The translations under genes were made by a program, and so were the position numbers. From a virus: a DNA stretch of 38,759 nucleotides. The stretch spans positions 1-38,759 of the IMG/VR virus record IMGVR_UViG_3300037502_002277. One strand, 5' to 3'. Of the stretch, positions 15,292-21,098 are shown piece after piece. Positions within the stretch are counted from its first letter, which is position 1, and every line of letters starts with the position of its first letter. The notes beneath the pieces were generated by a model. It was not told the DNA's origin. It did not search any database and worked only from the letters and a program-made list of their open reading frames with translations.

Positions 15292-15741
15292 TCAGTTGCT
15301 GCTTGGTTGGGTGCCGTCAGGATGGAGCTCGACGATGCGAACGGCGACGCCGGCCGCGGCGCCGCGTGCTGCATACCATTTCTGCGCATCGAGCTGGACG
15401 ACCTGCGAGTCGTCGAGGAACCAGTCGTCATCGGTCAGCGCGTCGAGCACGGCCTTCGCCAGGTTGTCCAAGTCGGGCCGTGCGACATGCGGGATGCGGC
15501 CGGGGTCGGCGCTCTTGGTCTCGAGGCGCTGCGGGCGCGGCAGGTAGAAGATCATCGCCACGGCCACAGGTGAGACGATCGGGTGCTCCGGTTGCTTCGG
15601 GCGCGCCGCGAGCGCGACCTGCATCTTCCACTCTTTAGCCGTGCCGGGGTCGTAGACCGAGGCGCGCCGGCCGCGCACGAAAGCGCGCGGGCGCGGTTGC
15701 CCTTTGGGCAGGCCGACTGCGAAAAAGGCGACGTCGATCAT
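15292..15741 (-). CDS. RusA-like Holliday junction resolvase
   Basis: 149 residues from ATG 15741, in ATGA overlap with the methyltransferase stop. RusA family features: an N-terminal GxPxGQPRPR strand, then ARPDLDNLAKAVLDAL with the catalytic pair Asp90 and Asp92 and a Lys at 96, and WFLDDSQV with the third acidic site at 110-111, followed by KWYA. RusA enzymes are homodimeric and cut four-way DNA junctions; in phages they resolve branched replication and recombination DNA before packaging. Located downstream of Erf and nuclease genes, consistent with a recombination module. Confidence 0.93.
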   Translation of the reverse strand: MIDVAFFAVGLPKGQPRPRAFVRGRRASVYDPGTAKEWKMQVALAARPKQPEHPIVSPVAVAMIFYLPRPQRLETKSADPGRIPHVARPDLDNLAKAVLDALTDDDWFLDDSQVVQLDAQKWYAARGAAAGVAVRIVELHPDGTQPSSN

Positions 15742-17069
15742 CGGTGCAGTCGCTCCCATAGAATGCGGAAAGCGGCGGCGGCCGTCTGCGGGACCTGCCC
15801 GTTGCCGAGCGCTTTCAGTCGGTTCGTGCGGTTGGCGGGTTTGCCGGTAACGACGCGCGGGCAGTCGTCTTCCCAGCCTGCTTGCCACGCGGTGCCGTGT
15901 AGCCGTCGACCTGCGTCCAGCCACGAGGCCAGCCCATCAGCAGCTCGACCCACTCGGGGTTGAGTTTCGGCGGATCCGGCTGCGCATCCTGGCGCCCCGT
16001 CCCACCGTCCTCGCGGACGTAGTCCGTCAGCGCTGGCAGTTTCCCCTGCGCGGCGCGGACATCCCTCCCAGCTATTGCGTTCGCCTCCTCGAACTTGAGC
16101 GCCCCCGACATCCAAGCTTGGCGAGTCAGTCTCACCGTTCCATCGCATGGTCGGCCGCTCGACGTTGGTGTAGGTAGGTTCGGCTGCATATGCAGGACCG
16201 CTGCATTCAGCGGCAGCGCGTTCCGGTGATGCTGCGACGGTCCGCCGTTGTGGCTCGCGTCTTGCGTCGTTGGCGTCGGCAACATCCGCACAGCCAGTGA
16301 CAGCGGAGGCGTCGAGACCTTTCCGGCTGCTTTCCGCGCTATCCATGCTGCCTCGTCCTCGTCCCCTGTTTTGGAGGCTCTCGGAGTCGGAAATAGCTGG
16401 ACCTTCGTATTGAGGCTGCAGGTCCCGTATTGATCCATCCGCCGCAGACCTGCTTCTATGCCCTCCGGTTGCGCATCGCGCGCTCTGGGAGTCGGCCAAG
16501 CTTCCGCCATTTCCTGCAGGTTCGGGGTCCTGCCTTTGCGAAATGCCGGCGAGCGCGTCCGCGTCGTTGCAAAAGGTGTCCCTAGCAAGACACCACCAGC
16601 GCTTTCGCAGGTGAGGAGCTCCGACGTCGGCTGCCGATAGCACGCACCATTCCGCATCGAACCCCAGGTCGGCCAACGACCCAAGAACGCGGTCGAGCCC
16701 TCTGCCAGTGATAGCTGGGACGTTCTCCAAGAAGACGAAACGGGGTCGCGCTTCGCAAATGACGCGGAGCATTTCCCACCAGAGGCCGGACCGTGCGCCG
16801 TCGATTCCTGCGCCCTTGCCTGCGCAGGACAGATCTTGGCATGGGAATCCTCCGGCGATGATGTCGACGCGGTCTCGCCATGCGGTGCCGTCGAAGGTTC
16901 GGACGTCTTCGTAGATGGGGAAGTCGGGGAGAGATCCATCGGCCTGCCTTGCTTGTAGAACGGCGCGCGCGAACGGGTCGATCTCGACAGCGCCGACCGG
17001 AGTATGTCCGAGCAGCATGCCGCCGAGAATGCCGCCGCCGGCGCCTGCGAATAGGTGCAGCTCTCTCAT
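15738..17069 (-). CDS. DNA cytosine-C5 methyltransferase A (443 residues)
   Basis: ATG 17069 overlaps the preceding stop (ATGA); a longer start eight codons upstream is less likely. C5-methylase motifs: I, LFAGAGGG (6-13); IV, GGFPCQD with nucleophile Cys77; VI, ENV (115-117); VIII, RKRWW near 155; and motif X, NRLKALGNGQVPQ, near the C-terminus. The variable region (~165-390), where target recognition lies, is a loose Ala/Asp/Arg/Gly-rich sequence with repeated ADAN/ADS-type motifs. A second long reading frame in the +1 frame (15815-16939) overlaps this whole gene. The enzyme probably protects phage DNA from host restriction. It is clearly related to methyltransferase B at 21091-22143. Confidence 0.92.
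   Translation of the reverse strand: MRELHLFAGAGGGILGGMLLGHTPVGAVEIDPFARAVLQARQADGSLPDFPIYEDVRTFDGTAWRDRVDIIAGGFPCQDLSCAGKGAGIDGARSGLWWEMLRVICEARPRFVFLENVPAITGRGLDRVLGSLADLGFDAEWCVLSAADVGAPHLRKRWWCLARDTFCNDADALAGISQRQDPEPAGNGGSLADSQSARCATGGHRSRSAADGSIRDLQPQYEGPAISDSESLQNRGRGRGSMDSAESSRKGLDASAVTGCADVADANDARREPQRRTVAASPERAAAECSGPAYAAEPTYTNVERPTMRWNGETDSPSLDVGGAQVRGGERNSWEGCPRRAGETASADGLRPRGRWDGAPGCAAGSAETQPRVGRAADGLASWLDAGRRLHGTAWQAGWEDDCPRVVTGKPANRTNRLKALGNGQVPQTAAAAFRILWERLHR
15815..16939 (-). CDS. Overlapping +1-frame ORF inside methyltransferase A (possible dual coding)
   Basis: 374 codons entirely inside the methyltransferase gene in the +1 frame. From opposite motif VI onward it is not a random shadow: it carries SWRTSQLSL, RWPTWGSMRNGAC, repeated PTPR/PTPT-type motifs (WPTPRARD, FPTPRASK, LPTPTTQD, LPTPT) and LNPEWVELLMGWPRGWT near its end. 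The same motifs in the same order occur in the +1 frame of methyltransferase B, and I recognise this series from phage proteins annotated as C5 methylases. It could be reached by internal initiation or +1 (-2) frameshifting, or it may be conserved for another reason. No strong ribosome-binding site is evident at its first ATG. Expression is unproven. Confidence 0.4.
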   Translation of the reverse strand: MDLSPTSPSTKTSEPSTAPHGETASTSSPEDSHAKICPAQARAQESTAHGPASGGKCSASFAKRDPVSSSWRTSQLSLAEGSTAFLGRWPTWGSMRNGACYRQPTSELLTCESAGGVLLGTPFATTRTRSPAFRKGRTPNLQEMAEAWPTPRARDAQPEGIEAGLRRMDQYGTCSLNTKVQLFPTPRASKTGDEDEAAWIARKAAGKVSTPPLSLAVRMLPTPTTQDASHNGGPSQHHRNALPLNAAVLHMQPNLPTPTSSGRPCDGTVRLTRQAWMSGALKFEEANAIAGRDVRAAQGKLPALTDYVREDGGTGRQDAQPDPPKLNPEWVELLMGWPRGWTQVDGYTAPRGKQAGKTTARASLPANPPTARTD

Positions 17070-17305
17070 GCTTTGGGGTAACGCCGCTCCCACGGCATGC
17101 GCGTTTCGTCGGCGACGCGGTCTTCAAGCGTTGCGACGATCGCGGCGAGCTCGGCCGGCGTGTGCCGGTGTCGCGCCAGCGGGTGCCCGTTGCTCGCCTT
17201 GTAGATGCAGGCGTAGCAGTTGGGGTTTTTGTCGCGCAGCTTGCGCGCGAACTCGACGCCGCAGGTCGCGCATCGGCGCAGCGTGATCTCCTTCGGCGCG
17301 CTCAT
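17066..17305 (-). CDS. Small Cys4 zinc-finger protein
   Basis: 79 residues, ATG 17305 overlapping the previous stop (ATGA). The N-terminal half has CATC, a 14-residue basic spacer, and CYAC, a compact zinc site; the second half is helical with HTPAELAAIVATLEDRV. Such short zinc proteins are common among phage early genes and usually bind nucleic acid or a host protein. It directly precedes methyltransferase A. Family not identified. Confidence 0.65.
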   Translation of the reverse strand: MSAPKEITLRRCATCGVEFARKLRDKNPNCYACIYKASNGHPLARHRHTPAELAAIVATLEDRVADETRMPWERRYPKA

Positions 17306-17622
17306 CGCGAAAGCTCCTGCCATCGGCGATGGCGAGTCGCCGTTCCTTGCTCGCAGGCCCGTAGGAACCACTGCCGGCGGACGCTGTCGTTGATGCTCCG
17401 AGAGAACGCGACCTCGACGGTCCGCAGCGAGACGCCGCAATCGTCGCAGACGGCATCTGTGCGTTCGCATCCGCAGTAGAGCGCGAGAGCCGCGGCGCCG
17501 GCGTCGCGGTCAAGCTCGACCTGCAGGACCTCGTCGAACGGCATCGAGACGACGGCCCAGGCCTGCAGGCGAACGAGGACGACGTCCTGCCAGGTCGCAG
17601 CGTCGAAGGCGCCGCCGCTCAT
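17302..17622 (-). CDS. Hypothetical protein with Cys cluster
   Basis: 106 residues, ATG 17622, in ATGA overlap with the Erf-like gene upstream. Central CGCERTDAVCDDC places four Cys within about a dozen residues, suggesting metal binding; the C-terminal part is a basic helix (RRQWFLRACEQGTATRHRRW). No family is recognised. It lies in a coupled string with Erf, zinc-finger and methyltransferase genes, so an early DNA-metabolism role is plausible. Confidence 0.6.
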   Translation of the reverse strand: MSGGAFDAATWQDVVLVRLQAWAVVSMPFDEVLQVELDRDAGAAALALYCGCERTDAVCDDCGVSLRTVEVAFSRSINDSVRRQWFLRACEQGTATRHRRWQELSR

Positions 17623-18263
17623 GCTTCGACCTCGCGCTGCAGGACATTCCGGCGGCTATTGTAGGCGGCGCGCGCGGCCTGCTTGCCGGCGGTGTCGAGC
17701 GTGCGCGCATGCGTCGTCAGCTCCTCGAGCTCGACGATCGTCTTCGCCCGTAGCATCTTCGCGACGACCTCGCTCGCCGGCGTTGTGACCTGCTCGCCGC
17801 CGAGTTTTTCGACGACCTGCTGCACGGCCTTCGACGGCGCGGGCGCGGGTGCTGCCGGCGCTGCGTGCTCGGCCTTCGCTCGCGCAGGCGGCGCGCTCGC
17901 TTCGTTGCCGTCGTCGTCGACCTCGGCCAGGCCGAGTAACGTCTTGATCGCGAGCCGGCGGTAGTAAGTCGTCGCGGCGGCGACGCCCTGCGGGTCGGCC
18001 TTCGCGGGATTGAGCGGCACGGCGGATTCAATGTGCTGCCCGCTCTCGGCGTGCCAGAGCGTCGTGACCAGCTCGACCGCGCCGGCAGAGCTGCGGAGCG
18101 TCTGCGTCAGGACGAGCCCGTGCTTCTGCAGCGGGATCGTCACGGCATCGAGCACGGCCTCGAGGCTCGCGTAGGTGCTGCGGTAGTGCGGGTTTTTGGA
18201 GTCCTTGCGCGGGTTGCTGATGTCCGGCACGGCGGCGCAGAGCGCCTGCAGTAGCGACTGCAT
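17619..18263 (-). CDS. erf: Erf-family ssDNA annealing protein (recombinase)
   Basis: 214 residues, ATG 18263 sharing a base with the upstream stop. The N-terminal domain has the Erf superfamily signature: NPHYRSTYASLEAVL near residues 24-38, PLQKHGLVL, TTLWHAESGQ, then DPQGVAAATTYYRR and LLGLAEVDDDGNEA near 91-121. An Ala/Pro linker (~123-145) joins a small C-terminal helical domain. P22 Erf and relatives form rings on single-stranded DNA and anneal complementary strands, allowing phage recombination and circularisation. The neighbouring nuclease-like and RusA genes would complete a recombination module. Confidence 0.9.
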   Translation of the reverse strand: MQSLLQALCAAVPDISNPRKDSKNPHYRSTYASLEAVLDAVTIPLQKHGLVLTQTLRSSAGAVELVTTLWHAESGQHIESAVPLNPAKADPQGVAAATTYYRRLAIKTLLGLAEVDDDGNEASAPPARAKAEHAAPAAPAPAPSKAVQQVVEKLGGEQVTTPASEVVAKMLRAKTIVELEELTTHARTLDTAGKQAARAAYNSRRNVLQREVEA

Positions 18264-18562
18264 CAGCGCGTCCTCCGGTAGGTGCGGCCGGCGCGGCCGG
18301 TCGACAAGACCTTCGAGCCGACGACCTCGACCTTGCCCTGCAGGATCAGCCGGCCGACGCGGCGGCCGACCTGGTGCGCGGTCAGACCGCAGGCCTCGGC
18401 GATCTCCTCGGCCGTCATCGCCGCATCGGCGCGGCGGCCGGCCTTCTCAAGCGTCCAGAGAATCCGGTTCTCGTGCGCGTCGGCAATGCCGGCGGCGAGC
18501 TCGGCAGCTTGCCGGCTCGTTTCGGGGTCGGTCGTGCGGTGTAGGTGTGCAGCGTTTCGCAT
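18263..18562 (-). CDS. Winged-helix DNA-binding-like protein
   Basis: 99 residues from ATG 18562, one base after the previous stop. The start contains TTDPETSRQAAE, a motif found at the N-terminus of many small phage HTH proteins. It is followed by a helix, then MTAEEIAEACGLTAHQVGRRVGRLILQ-type helix-turn-helix and a wing (GKVEVVGSKV) ending in a basic tail. It most likely binds DNA as an early regulator or replication accessory. The upstream in-frame extension overlaps the previous gene and was rejected. Confidence 0.7.
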   Translation of the reverse strand: MRNAAHLHRTTDPETSRQAAELAAGIADAHENRILWTLEKAGRRADAAMTAEEIAEACGLTAHQVGRRVGRLILQGKVEVVGSKVLSTGRAGRTYRRTR

Positions 18563-18563
18563 G

Positions 18564-18794
18564 TCAGTCGTCTTGAGAGGGAGGGGGAAGTGTCTCGGGT
18601 CGTGCGCGCAGCGATCGCAGCTCGGCGATCGCGCCGCGGCAGGCGATTTGCGCGTCGCGCAGCAGTCGGACGGCGACCTCGCGCGACCAGCCGGCATCCA
18701 GGTCAGCGGCGGCGAGCGTCGTGCATTGCCGAGCGCGGTCGACGAGCTCGATCGCCTCGCAGATTAGCGCGACGGCTTGGTCTCTTGCTCGCAT
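18564..18794 (-). CDS. Small helical hypothetical protein
   Basis: 76 residues, ATG 18794, overlapping the preceding gene by 31 bases. All-helical, Ala/Leu/Arg-rich, with AVALICEAIELVDRA and LLRDAQIACRGAIAELRSL helices, and a short Pro-rich end. No known motif. The heavy overlap with the upstream gene supports real co-translation, but coding support is otherwise only compositional. Confidence 0.5.
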   Translation of the reverse strand: MRARDQAVALICEAIELVDRARQCTTLAAADLDAGWSREVAVRLLRDAQIACRGAIAELRSLRARPETLPPPSQDD

Positions 18795-18961
18795 AGGGTC
18801 GCTCGGTAGAGATGCTCGGCGAGGATCAGGTAGAGGCCTTCGCCGGTGCGGTCGGCGGCGGCCTGCGGATCGCGGACGCCGATGCGGCGCGCGTAGCCGC
18901 GCAGCAGCTCGGCTTCGGAGATCGGCGCGATCTCGTGCGCAGGTTGCGGTCGTCTCGTCAC
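18764..18961 (-). CDS. Small hypothetical protein, candidate leaderless gene
   Basis: 65 residues from GTG 18961. This start was chosen because a good -35/-10 pair ends seven bases before it (18969-18997), leaving no room for a ribosome-binding site. An upstream in-frame ATG at 19024 (86 residues) would lie on the promoter itself. The protein is acidic-helical with SEAELLRGYARRIGV and YLILAEHLYRA. No known family. Confidence 0.5.
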   Translation of the reverse strand: MTRRPQPAHEIAPISEAELLRGYARRIGVRDPQAAADRTGEGLYLILAEHLYRATLCEQETKPSR

Positions 18962-18968
18962 GCGGCCG

Positions 18969-18997
18969 ATGGTATCGGGCCGCAGCCCCAAATGCAA
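18969..18997 (-). promoter_or_regulatory. Candidate sigma70-type promoter, leaderless start
   Basis: On the minus strand: -35 TTGCAT (18992-18997), 17-bp spacer, -10 TACCAT (18969-18974). Four of six consensus bases match in each box with ideal spacing. It lies in the 116-bp gap after the nuclease-like gene, and the next start codon (GTG 18961) is where transcription would begin. It would drive the Erf-methyltransferase-RusA part of the early region. Confidence 0.5.
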
Positions 18998-19077
18998 CGG
19001 CCGAGCGAAAGACCGCGGCGCCATCGCCTGCCCCGTGGATAGGCGCCGCGGTTGCCGCGACGAGCGGCGGCGCGATG

Positions 19078-19539
19078 CTATGCGCGCGCGCGGATCTTGG
19101 CGATCGCCTGCTCGGCGTTGGCAATGACCTGCGCGAGCTCGGCCTCGGTCCAGGTCGGCCGGCGGCCAGACGGTCCGGTTGCGCGGACGAGTCCGTAGTC
19201 GCGGCACCATGCCGTAAGCGATTCGCCGGCGATGGTGCGAACGTCGCCGAGGCTCCGGCCGAATAGGTCCAGCTTGACCGAAAGGAGCTCGAGCCCGTCG
19301 GCCATGCGCGAGTCGAGCCAGGCGGCGACGGCCTCGCGCGCGGCGCGGCCGGCGGCGTTGCTGATGCCGCCGAGCTCCGGCGCATCCCAGCTCTCGAGCC
19401 GCATGTCGACGCGATAGGCAAGGCGCCATCCGAGATCGACGACGACGCGAACGGTGTCGCCGTCGAGAGCCGTGCAAGCGGTGATGGGGTAGACGCGGAC
19501 CATGCGCGCAGGCGTAGCGGACGACGCGCGCGAAGTCAC
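19078..19539 (-). CDS. Staphylococcal-nuclease-like (thermonuclease) protein
   Basis: 153 residues from GTG 19539, which makes a GTGA overlap with the upstream gene; ATG 19503 is the alternative (141 residues). The SNase fold is suggested by DGDTVRVVVDLG (27-38), MRLESWDAPEL with Arg47 and Glu55 (first catalytic Arg and the Glu), an AGRAAREAVAAWL helix, and DLFGRSLGDV with Arg95, the second catalytic Arg. The C-terminal helix is extra. Members cleave DNA or RNA with calcium. No signal peptide is seen, so it would act in the cytoplasm, for example in host DNA breakdown or recombination end processing. Confidence 0.85.
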   Translation of the reverse strand: MTSRASSATPARMVRVYPITACTALDGDTVRVVVDLGWRLAYRVDMRLESWDAPELGGISNAAGRAAREAVAAWLDSRMADGLELLSVKLDLFGRSLGDVRTIAGESLTAWCRDYGLVRATGPSGRRPTWTEAELAQVIANAEQAIAKIRARA

Positions 19540-20312
19540 GGCCGCTTCGCTCGGTAGGAGGTGCAGCCGGCGCAGGAGCAGCTCGCATGCCCGAGCGGCA
19601 TGTTCGGGACGTGGGCGGCCTGCTTCGCCAGAGACGGACCTCGAGCAGCCGGAGCGGTTGCCCAATCGGCTCGGAAACTCTGCCATCCGCGCTCGACGCA
19701 GGTCCTCAAGGCCTGCTCGAGCGACATGCCGGCGGCGGTCGCCTCGCGGCGGATGCCTTCGAGGACGGTCGACGTGACGGTCGCCCTGCGTTGCCTGCGC
19801 AGCGCCGCGAAGTCCTGCCAGACGGCATCGGCGACGTCCGCAGGACGCGCAGCCGCGCGCGAGCGCGGTCTCTTGTGTACTTCTGCTTCTGCTTCTGCTT
19901 TGGTCGAGGTTGTCGAGTCGTGTCGAGGCGTGTCGAGCGTTGTCGAGTTTGCGTCGCGGCGGCCTTTGTTGTCGCGCCACCATTGGGCCTGGTATTCGCG
20001 GCGCTCCTCAGCGTCCCGCTTGTTGCGGAATTCGAGGTAGTTCAGCAATCGCCAGCCGCCTCGGACCGTTTCGATCCTGCGGCCGTCGGTGCCATCGCGA
20101 GAGTCCGCGTCCGGTCCGAGAAAGCGAGCGAGCGCGTCGGCGCATTCGTCGGGCGTGACGTTGGCGCGGTGCGCCAGGCCTCGAGGGCTCGCATGCACGC
20201 AGCCGGCGGCGTCGGCCATTGCCAAGAGGGTAATCCAGACGATGCGGACGTGCGTCGCTTCCAGCCAGATGGAGGAGTCGAGGATCGCTGCGTGCAGTTT
20301 CACGAAGGGCAC
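19536..20312 (-). CDS. Phage replication protein (initiator/DnaD-like type)
   Basis: 258 residues. GTG 20312 was chosen because a near-perfect ribosome-binding site (AAGGAGG) lies five bases before it; GTG 20303, overlapping the previous stop, is the alternative. The N-terminal ~105 residues form a winged-helix-like domain seen in phage replication initiators (MPFVKLHAAILDSSIW, then LEATHVRIVWITLLAMAD, and YLEFRNKRDAEERREYQAQW). A low-complexity linker with EAEAEV follows, then a C-terminal helical domain (VWQDFAALRRQRRATVT, RTCVERGWQSFRADW), as in replication proteins that recruit helicase. The extreme C-terminus has CSCAGC. It likely starts phage DNA replication with host polymerase, since none is encoded. 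Confidence 0.75.
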   Translation of the reverse strand: MPFVKLHAAILDSSIWLEATHVRIVWITLLAMADAAGCVHASPRGLAHRANVTPDECADALARFLGPDADSRDGTDGRRIETVRGGWRLLNYLEFRNKRDAEERREYQAQWWRDNKGRRDANSTTLDTPRHDSTTSTKAEAEAEVHKRPRSRAAARPADVADAVWQDFAALRRQRRATVTSTVLEGIRREATAAGMSLEQALRTCVERGWQSFRADWATAPAARGPSLAKQAAHVPNMPLGHASCSCAGCTSYRAKRP

Positions 20313-20626
20313 GAGGACCTCCTTACCGGCCGAAGGCTTGGAACGGCGTCAAGGTCGAGGCCATGCTCGCGATACCAAAGCGCGACGAGCTGGACAGCCG
20401 ACGGAGTCACAAAGCGCGCGCGGAACGTCGAGCGTCGAGCCAAGGCCGCGGCCAGGCGCTCGAGCAGCTCGACCGGCGGCCGGCGGTGCTTGCCTGCGCG
20501 CAGATGCAGCAGCGCCTGCCGCGTCACGCCGAGCTCTGCGGCCAGGTCGACGAGCGACCCTTCGTAGGTCGAGCACCAATCGCCGACGGTCCAGGTGCGG
20601 GGGTCGTTATTGGGGGGAAGAGTCAT
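20300..20626 (-). CDS. Cro/CI-type helix-turn-helix protein
   Basis: 108 residues, ATG 20626 overlapping the previous stop (ATGA). HTH at residues ~24-60: SLVDLAAELGVTRQALLHLR, followed by a helix LLERLAAALA, as in lambda-Cro-like proteins. The C-terminal part (FVTPSAVQLVALWYREHG) is helical and may dimerise. It could be a transcription regulator of the early genes, but it is on the same strand as its neighbours and has no divergent partner, so there is no sign of a genetic switch. Confidence 0.75.
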   Translation of the reverse strand: MTLPPNNDPRTWTVGDWCSTYEGSLVDLAAELGVTRQALLHLRAGKHRRPPVELLERLAAALARRSTFRARFVTPSAVQLVALWYREHGLDLDAVPSLRPVRRSSCPS

Positions 20627-20769
20627 CGCAGAGCCTCGAAAACGGTCAGCAAGACAAAGCCGGCCACAAAGACGACGACGAGCAGCACGGCGCAGCCGAG
20701 AATGGTGCAGCAGTCGACGCCGCGCGGCGCCGGTACGTCGTCGCGGACAAATCGCAGCGGGTGCTTCAT
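20623..20769 (-). CDS. Small single-span membrane protein
   Basis: 48 residues, ATG 20769, coupled at both ends by ATGA overlaps. A charged N-terminus (MKHPLRFVRDDVPAPRG) is followed by a long hydrophobic stretch (residues ~21-43, ILGCAVLLVVVFVAGFVLL) and a short end. Predicted inner-membrane, N-in topology by charge. It could be a holin-like or superinfection-exclusion protein, but nothing specific is visible. Confidence 0.6.
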   Translation of the reverse strand: MKHPLRFVRDDVPAPRGVDCCTILGCAVLLVVVFVAGFVLLTVFEALR

Positions 20770-21098
20770 TGCTGGACCTCCGGCAAGACGCGGCCGTAGC
20801 CAAGACAAACGCAGCACAGCGCCCAAGCGTAGCCGTAACCGATGCCGGACCGCCGCAGGTTGTAGGCTCCTTGGCCCTCGCAGCGTCGGCAGCGCTCGGC
20901 GCCAGCGGTCTCAAGGTCACGCGACGTCTGCCACCAAGGCCGCCACCATCGCGCCATGTGCATCGCGACGTCGACGTAGCGCTCGCATTCGTCGATGCGA
21001 AGATGCGGCAGCCGCGCTGCCGTTTGCAGTGTGCGCTGCTCCTCGCGCCATCCGTCGAGGTCGCGGCAGCCGCGCGGCGGTTGTTCGTTGTCACTCAT
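20766..21098 (-). CDS. Cys-rich CRD/zinc-knuckle paralogue 1
   Basis: 110 residues from ATG 21098, overlapping methyltransferase B by 8 bases. It opens with EQPPRGCRDL, shared with two other proteins here. The C-terminal half has CRRCEGQGAYNLRR (Cys70, Cys73) and CCVCLGYGRV (Cys95-98), a DnaJ-like CxxCxGxG zinc-knuckle pair. A Trp-rich patch WWRPWW sits in the middle. Its two relatives lie at 22143-22352 and 22345-22671, on the other side of the methyltransferase. Function unknown; metal and nucleic-acid or protein binding likely. Confidence 0.7.
   Translation of the reverse strand: MSDNEQPPRGCRDLDGWREEQRTLQTAARLPHLRIDECERYVDVAMHMARWWRPWWQTSRDLETAGAERCRRCEGQGAYNLRRSGIGYGYAWALCCVCLGYGRVLPEVQQ

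Noticed and set aside
16582-17127. Third-frame minus ORF over the start of methyltransferase A
   Set aside because: Arg-rich shadow with no similarity to the motif-bearing +1 frame, and no counterpart in methyltransferase B.
20300-20626. HTH protein considered as a lysogeny repressor
   Set aside because: No divergent partner gene, operator-like repeats or integrase; a simple early regulator is the more modest reading.
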